Of a stretch of 64,000 nucleotides of DNA, positions 36,116-45,148 are shown one piece after another; position 1 is the first letter of the stretch, and every line of letters starts with the position of its first letter. Origin of the DNA: Caldifarciminota bacterium (GTDB taxonomy: Bacteria; Hydrothermota; Hydrothermia; UBA1063; CAJXJZ01). Location: contig JALSNX010000020.1 in assembly GCA_026986775.1 (NCBI GenBank), positions 1 through 64,000 of the forward strand. Direction: 5' to 3'. The position numbers and the translations under genes are program-made. Under the pieces are notes generated by a model. It saw only the letters and a program-made list of their open reading frames with translations. It was not told the origin of the DNA and did no database searches.

Positions 36116-37998
36116 GTTTGCTCCTCTGTGAAAAGTTTTAATTTCAATATATTGGTAGGTATATGGATATATCCGTCTTTTACAGGAATTGTTAAAAGGT
36201 CATGTTCAGCCCTTACAAAGGACCCTTCAGTTTCAAGTTTTTCAAGAGTCAATGGCTCGTCGGCAAAGTAATGCTCAAACCCCAGAAAGATAAGGTATGA
36301 GTAAAGGTGTGCTTCGTACCTGTTCATATTAAAGGGTATGTTTATAATAATTCTTCTGCCAGAAGGGTGAATTGCAAAATAGTCAGAAGATTCCTTAATC
36401 TCCAGTGATGGTATATCCAGTTTGTAAAAATAAGACGATATTCGTTTAAGTATTTCAAGGGTATCTGTGTCTCTGTAATAATGGTAGAGGATAAGTCTAT
36501 TTTCTTTTGACTGTACCTTTATGGCCAGGTCTGGCTTTTCGCTGACGGTTTTATGAACTATGTAGGGTTCATTATCCCAGCCGGGAAATTCTGTTATAAT
36601 GTCTTTTACCAGAGCTCCTCCTGAGAGGAGTACATTTTTAAAAATTGAGGAGAACATCTGGACACTACCGTCATGAGCTGTATTTTTCATTGATGCCCGT
36701 AGAAGTATGCGCTTCCTGGAAATGCCGGGAAATATTGGCCTCATTTCTACATAATAATTTTCTTTGGGCTCTGGTGAGACAAGATAAAAAGGATAATACC
36801 CTTTCTTTAAGAATGTAATGTTATCATCTACTTCTGTTTTGAAAACCCCCAATTTTCCGGAAATAGTATAACCCCTTTCATGCTTTATAAGAGTATTTTC
36901 AAGTGGAAGGCCGCCACCGTGCACAATTCCTGCAATCTCGTCGTTTCTTAGGTCTTCTATGCTGTGAACATTAGTTATTGCCTGAAAGCCTTTAAATGAA
37001 ACCTCAATTTCGTTCTCAGGTATGTCTGTTTTCAGAAGGATATACACACTCCCTCTCTCCTCAACAGTATCGGAGCTTTTTATAACCTCTCCATTTTTTG
37101 CTTTTATTCTTACTTTCAACCCTCTTTTCGCGTATTCTCCCCGATTATCAAAAAATGATAGATGCACCAGTTTTAGATTGCCAAATTCTCTCACACTCTG
37201 ACTGAAGGATACAATTGGAACGTACTCTGGATTTGTATATCTAAAGGGAAATATTTCAATTCCCTTTGGGGTTGTTCCCTTTATGTGAAGCTTTTTCCAT
37301 GAAGCAGGATAGAGCACCTTTATGTATTCTTCTTCTATGGTATAGTGTCCCCATGAAGTATCGTCAATCGTAACTTCTAAAGAGGCAATATTTATATCTT
37401 TACGGGAAATTACGATTTCGCGGGGAGTGTGTCTTTTAAGTGTAAGTCTAAAATTGCAACCATCCTCTAATACCCACTTTATACCTTCATATAAAAGCTT
37501 TGCCTCTTCTTTAAGATATGAATCACTCCGCAACCTTTTTTCTTCATCAGGATTGATTATATATCCCGGTTCAACAAGAACTGAAAACGGAGAAGATTTA
37601 AGCACAGTGTATCGGGCAGGCATAGGACCAAAGGGAATCTGCCCCCGGTGTTTTGAAAATACTTCCGCAAGTTTTCTGCCCAGAGATACAGAGGGACCTT
37701 CAAACTCAAAGGGTACAAAAACTTCAAAACGGTTTACATGAGTATTTCTTTCAGAGTTTGCATTGTGATGTATTGATAAAAATAGACATGGTGAGAGCTT
37801 TCTGGCAATTTCCACCCGCTCTTTTAGTGTCAGAGTGACATCCTTTGTTCTTGTAAGAAAAACCTCAAAGCCATCGTTTTCAAGTAATGTTTTTAAAAAA
37901 TAGGCAACACGGAGATTAACGTCTTTTTCCAGAAGGCCTGTTGGGCCCACTGCTCCCTGTTCTTTTCCACCGTGTCCGGGGTCTATGAGAATCTTCAT
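36079..37998 (-). CDS. N-acetylmuramoyl-L-alanine amidase-domain protein, no signal peptide
   Basis: The N-terminal 180 residues form an Amidase_3 domain: zinc ligands in DPGHGG (His9) and LLEKD, the SIHHNA motif and the catalytic glutamate in LVEPGYI. Residues about 195-639 are beta-rich and unrecognised, with Ig-like segments and a late stretch (NRYEAHLYSYLIFLGFEHY). Amidases of this kind cut peptidoglycan outside the cytoplasm, yet the protein begins directly at MKILIDPGHGG with no signal sequence. Export would need another route, or it acts inside. ATG 37998 lies 12 bases from a TATAAT box, implying a leader of about 5 bases. It heads the hisC-nusB-rimO run. Confidence 0.82.
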   Translation of the reverse strand: MKILIDPGHGGKEQGAVGPTGLLEKDVNLRVAYFLKTLLENDGFEVFLTRTKDVTLTLKERVEIARKLSPCLFLSIHHNANSERNTHVNRFEVFVPFEFEGPSVSLGRKLAEVFSKHRGQIPFGPMPARYTVLKSSPFSVLVEPGYIINPDEEKRLRSDSYLKEEAKLLYEGIKWVLEDGCNFRLTLKRHTPREIVISRKDINIASLEVTIDDTSWGHYTIEEEYIKVLYPASWKKLHIKGTTPKGIEIFPFRYTNPEYVPIVSFSQSVREFGNLKLVHLSFFDNRGEYAKRGLKVRIKAKNGEVIKSSDTVEERGSVYILLKTDIPENEIEVSFKGFQAITNVHSIEDLRNDEIAGIVHGGGLPLENTLIKHERGYTISGKLGVFKTEVDDNITFLKKGYYPFYLVSPEPKENYYVEMRPIFPGISRKRILLRASMKNTAHDGSVQMFSSIFKNVLLSGGALVKDIITEFPGWDNEPYIVHKTVSEKPDLAIKVQSKENRLILYHYYRDTDTLEILKRISSYFYKLDIPSLEIKESSDYFAIHPSGRRIIINIPFNMNRYEAHLYSYLIFLGFEHYFADEPLTLEKLETEGSFVRAEHDLLTIPVKDGYIHIPTNILKLKLFTEEQTCIHLPDGNSAA

Positions 37999-38038
37999 GA
38001 TCAGTTTTAAATTATAACTAATTATTATTGAATTGCAA
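37999..38038 (-). promoter_or_regulatory. Promoter of the amidase-hisC-nusB-rimO operon
   Basis: On the minus strand TTGCAA (38033-38038), 16-base spacer, TATAAT (38011-38016), then 12 bases to ATG 37998. The predicted leader is only about 5-6 bases. It is divergent from the promoter of the gene at 38088. Confidence 0.6.
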
Positions 38039-38043
38039 AGTTA

Positions 38044-38087
38044 TCACAGGGTTACTGTGAACGGGGCAGAGAGTTTATAATAATTTC
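38044..38087 (+). promoter_or_regulatory. Inverted repeat and leaderless-type promoter of the barrel gene
   Basis: TATAAT at 38076-38081 ends 6 bases before ATG 38088. No good -35 is seen at 17 bases (TACTGT at 38053-38058). Instead an inverted repeat TCACAG-GGTTA-CTGTGA spans 38044-38060 and covers the expected -35 position. This suggests an activator-dependent or repressed promoter. The repeat also lies just upstream of the divergent amidase promoter. Confidence 0.55.
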
Positions 38088-39269
38088 ATGACCATAATGA
38101 CATATCTGCTATTTGCACTGTTAGGTGGGCTTTCAGGGAACATTGGCTTTTACAGTGAGGGATACCTTTATAAACAGAATCCATTTGTTGTTGTTGAAGG
38201 TAAAATTTTATTCAAATATAACCTTACTCCGCATATATGGATAGACTTTGATGGTTCTTTATATCGCACTTTTGAAAAGGACACACTGTCCTACAGGGAC
38301 CCTTTTTCAAGACCACAGTATTATCCATATTCTTATGATACTCAGCCGGTTATCACTCATTACAGATTATTTGAGGTAAGATTTCTTAGAGGTTTTATTG
38401 CCCTGAGGCACAAAAACCTTGAAATAAAAATAGGCCGTGACACACTTAAATGGCCGTCTTTGCTTTTTATATATGGGAATGAGTATCCATTTGACTTTCT
38501 TTACCATATAAGATACAGCAAAGGGGCGATTTCATTTGCGAGTTTTAATGCGGGTCTTCAGGATACTTTTGAATTAAAGAGACTTGCAGCACAACTTGTT
38601 GTATTAAAACCACTTGAGAATCTCAAATTATTTTTAGCAGAAGGTGTAATTTATACAAGACCCAATCTCTTAAAGTATGTAAATCCTGTGGCACCTTATT
38701 ATGTAATTCAAAGAACAAGTGATGATGGACCTGAGGATCTCATGGGACTTGTTGGCTTTGAGTACAGAGGAGTAAGATTTTTCTTTTTAAACGATGATTT
38801 TATTATAGATAGAGGTGGGACCTCAAAATACGGAACTGAACTTGGAATAAGATACAAAAGCCTTGACTTCAGTTTTATCAGGATCCCAAGGTACACCTAT
38901 ACACATTACACAGATACCAACAACTGGGCGATAAATAATGTACCAATTGGCTATCCTTACGGTCCAGATGTACTTGATTTTTATCTCAAAGCTAACATGG
39001 GTAAAATCAGGATTGAACTCTGTTATCTGAATCATGGTGAAGGAATTATGACAGAGCACTGGCTACATTCAGGAATGCCCAAAAATCCTCCTGTTCCATC
39101 CGGGGTTGTTGAGAAAATACAGGGTGTTAGCATAAAAAAGGTGCTGGGAGAGGAAAAAGAGATAGGAGTTTTTCTCTACAGGTTCAAAAATTACAGGAAT
39201 GTGCCAGATATGAGAGAAACAAGGATGGGCATTTATTTCAAGTTGAAATTCCTCAAAAAAGTGCTCTAA
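38088..39269 (+). CDS. Outer-membrane beta-barrel protein, Wzi/capsule-assembly-like
   Basis: A 393-residue exported protein: a short hydrophobic signal (about 1-18), then alternating amphipathic strands throughout, ending in a hydrophobic/aromatic strand (MGIYFKLKFLKKVL). Segments such as IKIGRDTLKWP, RYSKGAISFASFNAG, EDLMGLVGFEYRGVRF and the long extracellular-type loops resemble capsule-assembly (Wzi-like) barrels. The function is not certain. ATG 38088 is 6 bases after a TATAAT box without Shine-Dalgarno, so translation is predicted to be leaderless. tilS starts 7 bases after it. Confidence 0.65.
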   Translation: MTIMTYLLFALLGGLSGNIGFYSEGYLYKQNPFVVVEGKILFKYNLTPHIWIDFDGSLYRTFEKDTLSYRDPFSRPQYYPYSYDTQPVITHYRLFEVRFLRGFIALRHKNLEIKIGRDTLKWPSLLFIYGNEYPFDFLYHIRYSKGAISFASFNAGLQDTFELKRLAAQLVVLKPLENLKLFLAEGVIYTRPNLLKYVNPVAPYYVIQRTSDDGPEDLMGLVGFEYRGVRFFFLNDDFIIDRGGTSKYGTELGIRYKSLDFSFIRIPRYTYTHYTDTNNWAINNVPIGYPYGPDVLDFYLKANMGKIRIELCYLNHGEGIMTEHWLHSGMPKNPPVPSGVVEKIQGVSIKKVLGEEKEIGVFLYRFKNYRNVPDMRETRMGIYFKLKFLKKVL

Positions 39270-39275
39270 TCAACG

Positions 39276-40580
39276 GTGAAGAAATATCTTCTCGGGAAAA
39301 TTGTCAGATTTGTAAAAGAATGGAATCTATTAAAAGGTGGTGAAAAGGTACTTGTTGCCCTGTCAGGTGGAGCAGATTCAATTTTTATGACAGAGATGTT
39401 CTTTGACCTTGCTCGCATATTTAAGTTAAAATTTGAGTGTATTCATATAAATCATGGTATTAGGGGAGAAGAAGCAAAAAAAGACGAGGAATTTGTTCGT
39501 GAGTATTGCACGAATAGAGGGCTTTTCCTTACAGTAAGGCATGTTGAGGGGCTTAAAAATACGCAATCTGGGCTGGAAGAGCGTGCAAGGAAGGAACGCT
39601 ATAGAATTTTCTATGAGGTACTGAGAGAGAGAGATCTTGATTTAATAGCAACGGCGCATACCATGGACGACAATGCGGAAACATTATTGTTCAATCTCAT
39701 AAGAGGAGCGGGTGTGAGTGGTTTGGCTGGAATTCCACCCTCACATGGGAAGGTGATAAGACCCATACTCTGTGTAGAAAGAAAAGATATTTTAGAGTAT
39801 CTTGAGAGCGTGGGGGAAGGCTATGTGATTGATTCCACCAACCTTGAGGATAAATATACACGTAACTACATAAGGAACAGGGTTCTACCTCTATTTGAAC
39901 ACATAAACCAGGCTTACAGGAAACATCTCTTTCAAACATCACTGATTATGCGGGATATTGAGATATGGAGTAAAAAAAAGGCTGATGAGCTTACAAAAAA
40001 AATACTGCATTTTAGCAGCTTTGCCCATGTTTATGGAATAAAAAATGCCAGTTTACCAGCTTTTGTTTATCTTAACCTTATTAGAGATTATTCACCTGCG
40101 CCATCTTACGAGGAGGTATCACAGTTTCTGGCGATGTTAAGAAGAGGTAGAGGAAAAATGATGCTTAAAGACGTAGAAGTATCCCTCAGTGAGGGAGAGC
40201 TCGCCTTTTTAACCGGTAAATATACGTTAGACAGTACTTTTGTTGAATCAGATGATGTAATCGTGAACGTTGAGATGAACTATGAGATAAGGGTAAGTGA
40301 GGGAAAAGCTGAAGGGAAATTTGAATGTCAGATAGATGAGACATTTTTGCCTTTTACCATAAGAACACGATGGGAAGGAGACAGAATTTCGGGAAAGAAG
40401 TTGAAAGACCGTTTCATTGACCTCAAAATACCATACTGGAGAAGAAGATTCTGGCCTGTTTTTGAAAAAAACGGTGAAATCTTTTTTGTTCCTGGAGTCT
40501 TTAAAAAAGAGATAAAAACTGGAAACCTGAAAGTGGAGGTAAAAAAATATGACGCAAAAAGATTCTCCATTTTTGATTGA
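39276..40580 (+). CDS. tilS: tRNA(Ile)-lysidine synthase
   Basis: N-type ATP pyrophosphatase that converts the wobble cytidine of tRNA-Ile(CAU) to lysidine. The 434-residue protein has the PP-loop LSGGADS (residues 29-35), HINHGIRGEEAKKDEEFV, TAHTMDDNAETLLFNLIRGAG, RPILCVERKDI and DSTNLEDKYTRNYIRNRVLP. A TilS C-terminal domain follows (RWEGDRISGKKLKDRFIDLKIP). The start is GTG 39276, close behind the barrel gene stop, without a clear Shine-Dalgarno. It overlaps hpt by 32 bases, a gene order (tilS-hpt-ftsH) shared with Firmicutes and others. Confidence 0.94.
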   Translation: MKKYLLGKIVRFVKEWNLLKGGEKVLVALSGGADSIFMTEMFFDLARIFKLKFECIHINHGIRGEEAKKDEEFVREYCTNRGLFLTVRHVEGLKNTQSGLEERARKERYRIFYEVLRERDLDLIATAHTMDDNAETLLFNLIRGAGVSGLAGIPPSHGKVIRPILCVERKDILEYLESVGEGYVIDSTNLEDKYTRNYIRNRVLPLFEHINQAYRKHLFQTSLIMRDIEIWSKKKADELTKKILHFSSFAHVYGIKNASLPAFVYLNLIRDYSPAPSYEEVSQFLAMLRRGRGKMMLKDVEVSLSEGELAFLTGKYTLDSTFVESDDVIVNVEMNYEIRVSEGKAEGKFECQIDETFLPFTIRTRWEGDRISGKKLKDRFIDLKIPYWRRRFWPVFEKNGEIFFVPGVFKKEIKTGNLKVEVKKYDAKRFSIFD

Positions 40581-41073
40581 GGAGGAGAAAATAAAAGATA
40601 GAATAAAAGAGCTTGCTCTGGAAATAAAGAGGGACTACGAAGGTAAAAGACCTCTATTTGTTGGTATCCTGAAGGGTGCATTTATCTTTCTTGCAGACCT
40701 TGTTCGGGCCATTGACATGGACCTTGAAATAGATTTCCTTGCTGTATCAAGTTATGGCAAATTCACAGAAACCACAGGTGAAGTTGAAATTCTCAAGGAC
40801 CTTCAGATACCAGTGAAAGGACGACATGTGATAATTGTTGAGGACATTGTGGATACAGGCCTTACACTGAAATACATAAAGGATATGATACTCTCCCGTG
40901 GCCCTGCCAGTCTGAGGATATGCGCGCTTTTAGATAAAAAGGAAAGAAGAAGAGTGGATATTGATGCCGATTATGTGGGTTTCTCTGTGCCTGACAGGTT
41001 TCTTGTGGGATACGGTCTTGATGTTGCTGAAAAGTACAGAAACCTTCCATATATAAAGGAGATTGAAAGTTGA
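40549..41073 (+). CDS. hpt: Hypoxanthine phosphoribosyltransferase
   Basis: Purine salvage enzyme forming IMP or GMP from base and PRPP. The 174-residue protein shows the PRPP motif VIIVEDIVDTGLTL, GILKGAFIFLADLVRAI, SSYG in the flexible loop and PDRFLVGYGLDVAEKYRNLPYI at the C-terminus, all typical of HPT. ATG 40549 lies inside the tilS 3' end and is preceded by GGAGGT. The stop overlaps the TTG start of ftsH. Confidence 0.95.
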   Translation: MTQKDSPFLIEEEKIKDRIKELALEIKRDYEGKRPLFVGILKGAFIFLADLVRAIDMDLEIDFLAVSSYGKFTETTGEVEILKDLQIPVKGRHVIIVEDIVDTGLTLKYIKDMILSRGPASLRICALLDKKERRRVDIDADYVGFSVPDRFLVGYGLDVAEKYRNLPYIKEIES

Positions 41074-42899
41074 ACACAAACTGGTTTAAAACCCTCTTAA
41101 TCTGGCTTATACTTTTCTTTTCAGTGGTTGTTATAGCAAACTATCTCACCGCTCAACAGAAAACGGTAAACATAGGTTTTTCTGAATTTATGGATGAGGT
41201 TGAAAAAGGGCATGTAAAGAGCATTCTGATAGAGGGCAATGATGTGAAAGGTGTTTTAAAGGTTCCATTAAAGGTGAACGGCACAGAATTTACATCCTTT
41301 AAAACGAGAATTCCCTATGAAGACCCTGAACTGGTACGAGACCTTGTAAAGCGCGGAGTTGAAGTTAATGCAAAAAGCAGAAAACTTTACTGGGATATAT
41401 TGATAGGCAACCTACCATGGATTATACTCCTTGGTGTGTTCTGGTTTTTCCTTATGGGTAGATTGGGAGCAGGTCCAAAGGATGCCATAAAGTTTGGAAA
41501 AAGCAGTGTGAAAGTTCTTAAAGAATCCAAGCCTAAGGTTACATTTGAAGATGTGGCCGGCTGTGAAGAGGCAAAAGAGGAGTTGCGTGAGGTAATAGAT
41601 TTTCTCAAACATCCTGAAAAGTACCGTAGAATAGGTGCGAGAATACCCAAAGGTGTGCTTCTTGTAGGACCGCCGGGAACCGGAAAAACTCTCCTTGCAA
41701 GGGCTGTGGCTGGTGAGGCTGAGGTTCCATTTCTTTCAATTTCAGGTTCGGAGTTTGTGGAACTGTTTGTTGGAATTGGTGCCGCGAGGGTAAGGGACCT
41801 CTTTGACCAGGCCAAGGCAAATAGCCCATGTATAGTATTCATAGATGAGATTGATGCAGTGGGAAGATTAAGGGGAGCCGGTCTTGGTGGTGGACACGAT
41901 GAAAGGGAGCAAACTCTCAATCAATTGCTTGTTGAGATGGATGGCTTTGATGCATCAGAAGGAATAGTTGTGATGGCTGCCACCAACAGGCCGGATATTC
42001 TGGACCCCGCTCTTTTGAGGCCAGGGCGTTTTGACAGACAGATAGTTGTTCCAGTGCCAGATATACACGGCAGGGAACAGATCTTAAGAATACATGCAAA
42101 GAATGTACCTATCGGTGATGACGTTGATTTTGAACTTATAGCGCGCCAGACTCCTGGTTTTACCGGGGCAGACCTTGCCAATCTGGTTAATGAGGCAGCA
42201 CTTCTTGCTGCAAGGGAAAACAGTGTCAAAGTTTTGATGAAGCATTTTGAAGAGGCCAAAGACAAGATAATTATGGGAGTTGCCCGAAAAAGTGCGGTAA
42301 TAGAAGAAGAAGACAAGGAAAGAATAGCCTACCATGAATCAGGTCATGCTATAGTCTCAAAGAAGTTAAAGTATGCTGACCCTGTTCACAAGGTCACCAT
42401 TATACCACACGGAAGGGCACTGGGGGTCACACAACAGTTACCTGAAAGGGATAGGTATCTTTATCCAAAAGAATACATCCTTGACCAGATAACCGTTCTT
42501 CTTGGTGGACGTGCAGCCGAGAAACTTATATATGGAAGTGAGTCCACTGGAGCGGCCAATGACCTTGAAAGAGCCACCCAACTTGCGAGGAAAATGGTTT
42601 GTGAATGGGGAATGTCTGAAAAGGTGGGGCCTGTTGTGTGGGGCAAAACAGAGGAAGAGGTATTTTTAGGACGTGAACTTGGTGTAAAGAAATATTATTC
42701 AGATGATACTGCAAAATTGATTGATGAGGAGATAAAGCGTATCGTGGAAGAGGCAGAACAAAGGGCATTGAATATCTTAAAAGACAATAAAGATGCGCTT
42801 AAAATTATGGTGGAGAAGCTACTTGAAAAAGAGGTAATTTCAGGTGAAGAACTTGAGGAGATTCTAAATGGACAAAGAGAAAGCAGAGAAGATACTTGA
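41070..42899 (+). CDS. ftsH: ATP-dependent zinc metalloprotease FtsH
   Basis: Membrane-anchored AAA+ protease for membrane-protein quality control. The 609-residue protein has two N-terminal helices (about 7-27 and 108-128), Walker A GPPGTGKT (200-207), Walker B FIDE (257-260), the second region of homology ([20 protein letters not shown]) and the zinc site HESGH (422-426). [25 protein letters not shown] follows. The start codon is TTG 41070, overlapping hpt, with GGAGA upstream. The 3' end overlaps the HD-protein gene by 32 bases. Confidence 0.97.
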   Translation: MNTNWFKTLLIWLILFFSVVVIANYLTAQQKTVNIGFSEFMDEVEKGHVKSILIEGNDVKGVLKVPLKVNGTEFTSFKTRIPYEDPELVRDLVKRGVEVNAKSRKLYWDILIGNLPWIILLGVFWFFLMGRLGAGPKDAIKFGKSSVKVLKESKPKVTFEDVAGCEEAKEELREVIDFLKHPEKYRRIGARIPKGVLLVGPPGTGKTLLARAVAGEAEVPFLSISGSEFVELFVGIGAARVRDLFDQAKANSPCIVFIDEIDAVGRLRGAGLGGGHDEREQTLNQLLVEMDGFDASEGIVVMAATNRPDILDPALLRPGRFDRQIVVPVPDIHGREQILRIHAKNVPIGDDVDFELIARQTPGFTGADLANLVNEAALLAARENSVKVLMKHFEEAKDKIIMGVARKSAVIEEEDKERIAYHESGHAIVSKKLKYADPVHKVTIIPHGRALGVTQQLPERDRYLYPKEYILDQITVLLGGRAAEKLIYGSESTGAANDLERATQLARKMVCEWGMSEKVGPVVWGKTEEEVFLGRELGVKKYYSDDTAKLIDEEIKRIVEEAEQRALNILKDNKDALKIMVEKLLEKEVISGEELEEILNGQRESREDT

Positions 42900-43455
42900 A
42901 CTGTTTGAGCACTTTGAACGCCTTAAAAATACGCCGAGAACAGGCTTTACTTATTTTGGAATAAAACATCCTGAATCAGTGGCTGAACATTCTTATATGG
43001 TGATTCTTATTACGCTGATTATGGCATTGATGCTTGAGGAGAAAGGTGAAAAGATAGATATTAAAAAGGCTCTTATTATGGCCATCTTACATGAGGCAGG
43101 AGAGGTATTTATTGGTGATTTACACAAGATGACAAGAAGATATATCGGGAATGAGAAGGTTGAACAGGCAGAAGAAAAAGCAGCATTTGACCTGTTCTCT
43201 CTATTACCAGACCAAATTAAAGCAAAGTTAATGGATATTTATCTGGAGTTTAACAGGAGAAAGTCCAGGGAAGCGGTGCTTGTGTCGTCAGCGGATAAAC
43301 TTGAACTGTTGCTATTCGTATATTTACTTGAGAAATGGGGGTATTCCAACCTTGGAGATTTTTTTGAACATTCTGGCAATCTTAATATGATAAAAGAGCC
43401 ATTTATGCGTTTCATGGTTGATGTTCTTCTGGAGAAAAGGGAGAAAAAAGTATGA
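42868..43455 (+). CDS. HD-domain phosphohydrolase (YfbR-like), HE variant
   Basis: A 195-residue helical protein of the HD family that includes deoxynucleotide 5'-nucleotidases (YfbR). The layout is right: RTGFTYFGIKHPESVAEHSY with the first His (His41), the core motif, GDL after it, and the late SSADKLELL aspartate. The core reads LHEAGEVFIGDL (His75-Glu76), so the usual aspartate of HD is glutamate. It may still bind metal. It overlaps ftsH by 32 bases and rpe by 4. Confidence 0.78.
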   Translation: MDKEKAEKILELFEHFERLKNTPRTGFTYFGIKHPESVAEHSYMVILITLIMALMLEEKGEKIDIKKALIMAILHEAGEVFIGDLHKMTRRYIGNEKVEQAEEKAAFDLFSLLPDQIKAKLMDIYLEFNRRKSREAVLVSSADKLELLLFVYLLEKWGYSNLGDFFEHSGNLNMIKEPFMRFMVDVLLEKREKKV

Positions 43456-44093
43456 AAGTATCACCATCTATAATCGCCACAGAGTTTTTAAATCTGAAGC
43501 ATACATTAAAAGAACTTGAAAAAGCAGGTGCAGACTTTATTCATCTTGATGTAATGGATGGTGTGTTTGTTAATAATATCACCTTTGGACCCGATATAGC
43601 CGCTGAAATAATGGAAAATACAGCAATACCGGGCGATACGCATCTTATGATTCAGAATCCCGAAAAGTATATAGACAGGTTCCTTGAGGTTCGCACGGAG
43701 TATGTGACTTTTCATATTGAATCTGAAGGCAATAAAGACAGGATCATTGACAGAATAAAGGAAAAGGGGAAAAAAGCTGGAATTACGCTTAACCCGGCTA
43801 CTCCCCTTTCTGAAATAGAGCCCTATCTGAAAAAAGTGGACCTTGTTCTTATCATGACCGTACACCCAGGATTTTATGGTCAAAGGTTCAGAGAAGATGC
43901 GTTTGAAAAACTGAAGTTGATTAAAAAAATAAGAGATTCTAAAGGGTATGATTTTCTGATAGAGGTTGATGGTGGAATAAACGATAAAACTGCACCTTTG
44001 GTCGCACCATATGTGGACATAGTAGTTTCAGGGTCCTTCATCTTTAAAGGCGATAATATTAGAGATAGGATTTCGTTCTTGAAACAACTTTGA
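43452..44093 (+). CDS. rpe: Ribulose-phosphate 3-epimerase
   Basis: Interconverts ribulose-5-phosphate and xylulose-5-phosphate. The 213-residue TIM barrel has SPSIIATEFLNL, FIHLDVMDGVFVNNITFGP with metal and catalytic residues, DTHLMIQNPEKYI, TVHPGFYGQRF, EVDGGIND and VVSGSFIF near the C-terminus. It overlaps the HD gene by 4 bases and ends before the rpsP promoter. Confidence 0.96.
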   Translation: MKVSPSIIATEFLNLKHTLKELEKAGADFIHLDVMDGVFVNNITFGPDIAAEIMENTAIPGDTHLMIQNPEKYIDRFLEVRTEYVTFHIESEGNKDRIIDRIKEKGKKAGITLNPATPLSEIEPYLKKVDLVLIMTVHPGFYGQRFREDAFEKLKLIKKIRDSKGYDFLIEVDGGINDKTAPLVAPYVDIVVSGSFIFKGDNIRDRISFLKQL

Positions 44094-44107
44094 GATTGGT
44101 TTATAAT
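44079..44107 (+). promoter_or_regulatory. Promoter of the rpsP-rplS ribosomal operon
   Basis: TTGAAA (44079-44084), 17-base spacer, TATAAT (44102-44107). The -35 lies inside the 3' end of rpe. A leader of about 27 bases with GAGGAGG precedes GTG 44141. Confidence 0.75.
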
Positions 44108-44140
44108 TTTTAAACTATCATAAGAGGAGGTTTGGACTAA

Positions 44141-44392
44141 GTGGTTAAAATTAGATTGCAGCGAGTTGGAAAGAGAAATAGACCGCACTACAGACTGGTG
44201 GTTATAGATTCAAGAGAAGCAGTTGGCGGTAAAATTTTGGCCAATGTAGGTTCATATGATCCATTGAAAGAGGTGATACAGATAAATCTGCCAGAAGTAG
44301 AAAGATGGATATCTCTCGGAGCACAGCTTACTCCGAGAGCCAAGGCACTCATAAAACTATATACCAAATCCACTCATGTGGTAAAATCCTAA
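44141..44392 (+). CDS. rpsP: 30S ribosomal protein bS16
   Basis: An 83-residue ribosomal protein with the S16 start [39 protein letters not shown] and the [15 protein letters not shown] segment. The start is GTG with GAGGAGG upstream. It opens the classic rpsP-khpA-rimM-trmD-rplS operon. Confidence 0.97.
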   Translation: MVKIRLQRVGKRNRPHYRLVVIDSREAVGGKILANVGSYDPLKEVIQINLPEVERWISLGAQLTPRAKALIKLYTKSTHVVKS

Positions 44393-44406
44393 AAGGAGGT
44401 AGTAAC

Positions 44407-44646
44407 ATGGGAGAGATTAAAGATCTCATAGAGTACATCGCAAAGGAACTCGTAGACCATCCTGATCTCGTATCCGTGAAAGAAATACCTGGCGAAAAAA
44501 CAGTCATCTATGAACTCAAGGTTGGAGAGGGTGACCTCGGTAAGGTGATTGGTAAAGAAGGAAGAACGGCAAAGGCCATCAGAGCCATCATTGCAGCTGC
44601 TGCAATGAAGAAAGGCAAGAGGGCCGTCCTGGAGATACTTGAATAG
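44407..44646 (+). CDS. khpA: KH-domain RNA-binding protein KhpA
   Basis: A 79-residue single KH domain protein that binds RNA with partner KhpB and affects cell elongation and ribosome function in other bacteria. The [18 protein letters not shown] helix-loop-helix carries the KH signature. ATG 44407 follows AAAGGAGG; an in-frame ATG at 44305 lies inside rpsP and is rejected. Confidence 0.93.
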   Translation: MGEIKDLIEYIAKELVDHPDLVSVKEIPGEKTVIYELKVGEGDLGKVIGKEGRTAKAIRAIIAAAAMKKGKRAVLEILE

Positions 44647-45148
44647 TGAAGTATCTCTTGTTGCAGTTGCCAGAATAATAAAGCCTTTCGGGCTAAGAGG
44701 TGAAGTCAAACTTCACCTCTTAGCCGATTTAAAAGATTTCCTTACCTATCAAGAATTCCTTGTAAAAGAAAAATTCTTCCTTAGAAGACTTGTCCCTGTC
44801 AGTACTCGTGGTGGAGGCACTATAATGCTTTTTGAAGGTTATGCATCACGTGATGATGCAGAAGCGTTACGTGGAAAAACCCTTTATATCAGGGAAGAGG
44901 ACCTCTTAGAGAAAAACCATATTGATGAGTTTTATTCTTTTGACCTTGAGGGTCTTTCTGTGGTTGACATAAATGATATAGAAATAGGAATTGTCAGAGA
45001 GATGGTTGACTTAAATGGAAGATGGTACCTTGATGTTGCAGGTGAAAGGGATGTCTTGATACCATTTGTTAAACCCCTTGTCAAAAGGGTGGAGTGGCAG
45101 AGCAAAATAGTAAGAGTTGATTTACCTGAAGGGTTCCTTGATATATGA
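44639..45148 (+). CDS. rimM: Ribosome maturation factor RimM
   Basis: Binds S19 and the 30S head during assembly. The 169-residue protein starts [18 protein letters not shown] (the RimM signature), has a barrel domain, then [14 protein letters not shown] and the C-terminal PRC-like domain with [13 protein letters not shown]. The start is most likely TTG 44639, inside the khpA stop region, with GGAGA 4 bases upstream. A perfect 16-bp hairpin lies in codons 18-29. Confidence 0.93.
   Translation: MNSEVSLVAVARIIKPFGLRGEVKLHLLADLKDFLTYQEFLVKEKFFLRRLVPVSTRGGGTIMLFEGYASRDDAEALRGKTLYIREEDLLEKNHIDEFYSFDLEGLSVVDINDIEIGIVREMVDLNGRWYLDVAGERDVLIPFVKPLVKRVEWQSKIVRVDLPEGFLDI
44691..44725 (+). repeat. Perfect 16-bp hairpin inside rimM coding sequence
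   Basis: GGCTAAGAGGTGAAGT (44691-44706) is followed by CAA and its exact reverse complement (44710-44725). The stem codes for residues in [12 protein letters not shown]. No T-run follows, so it is not a simple terminator. In the mRNA it lies about 50 bases after the rimM start. Confidence 0.8.
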
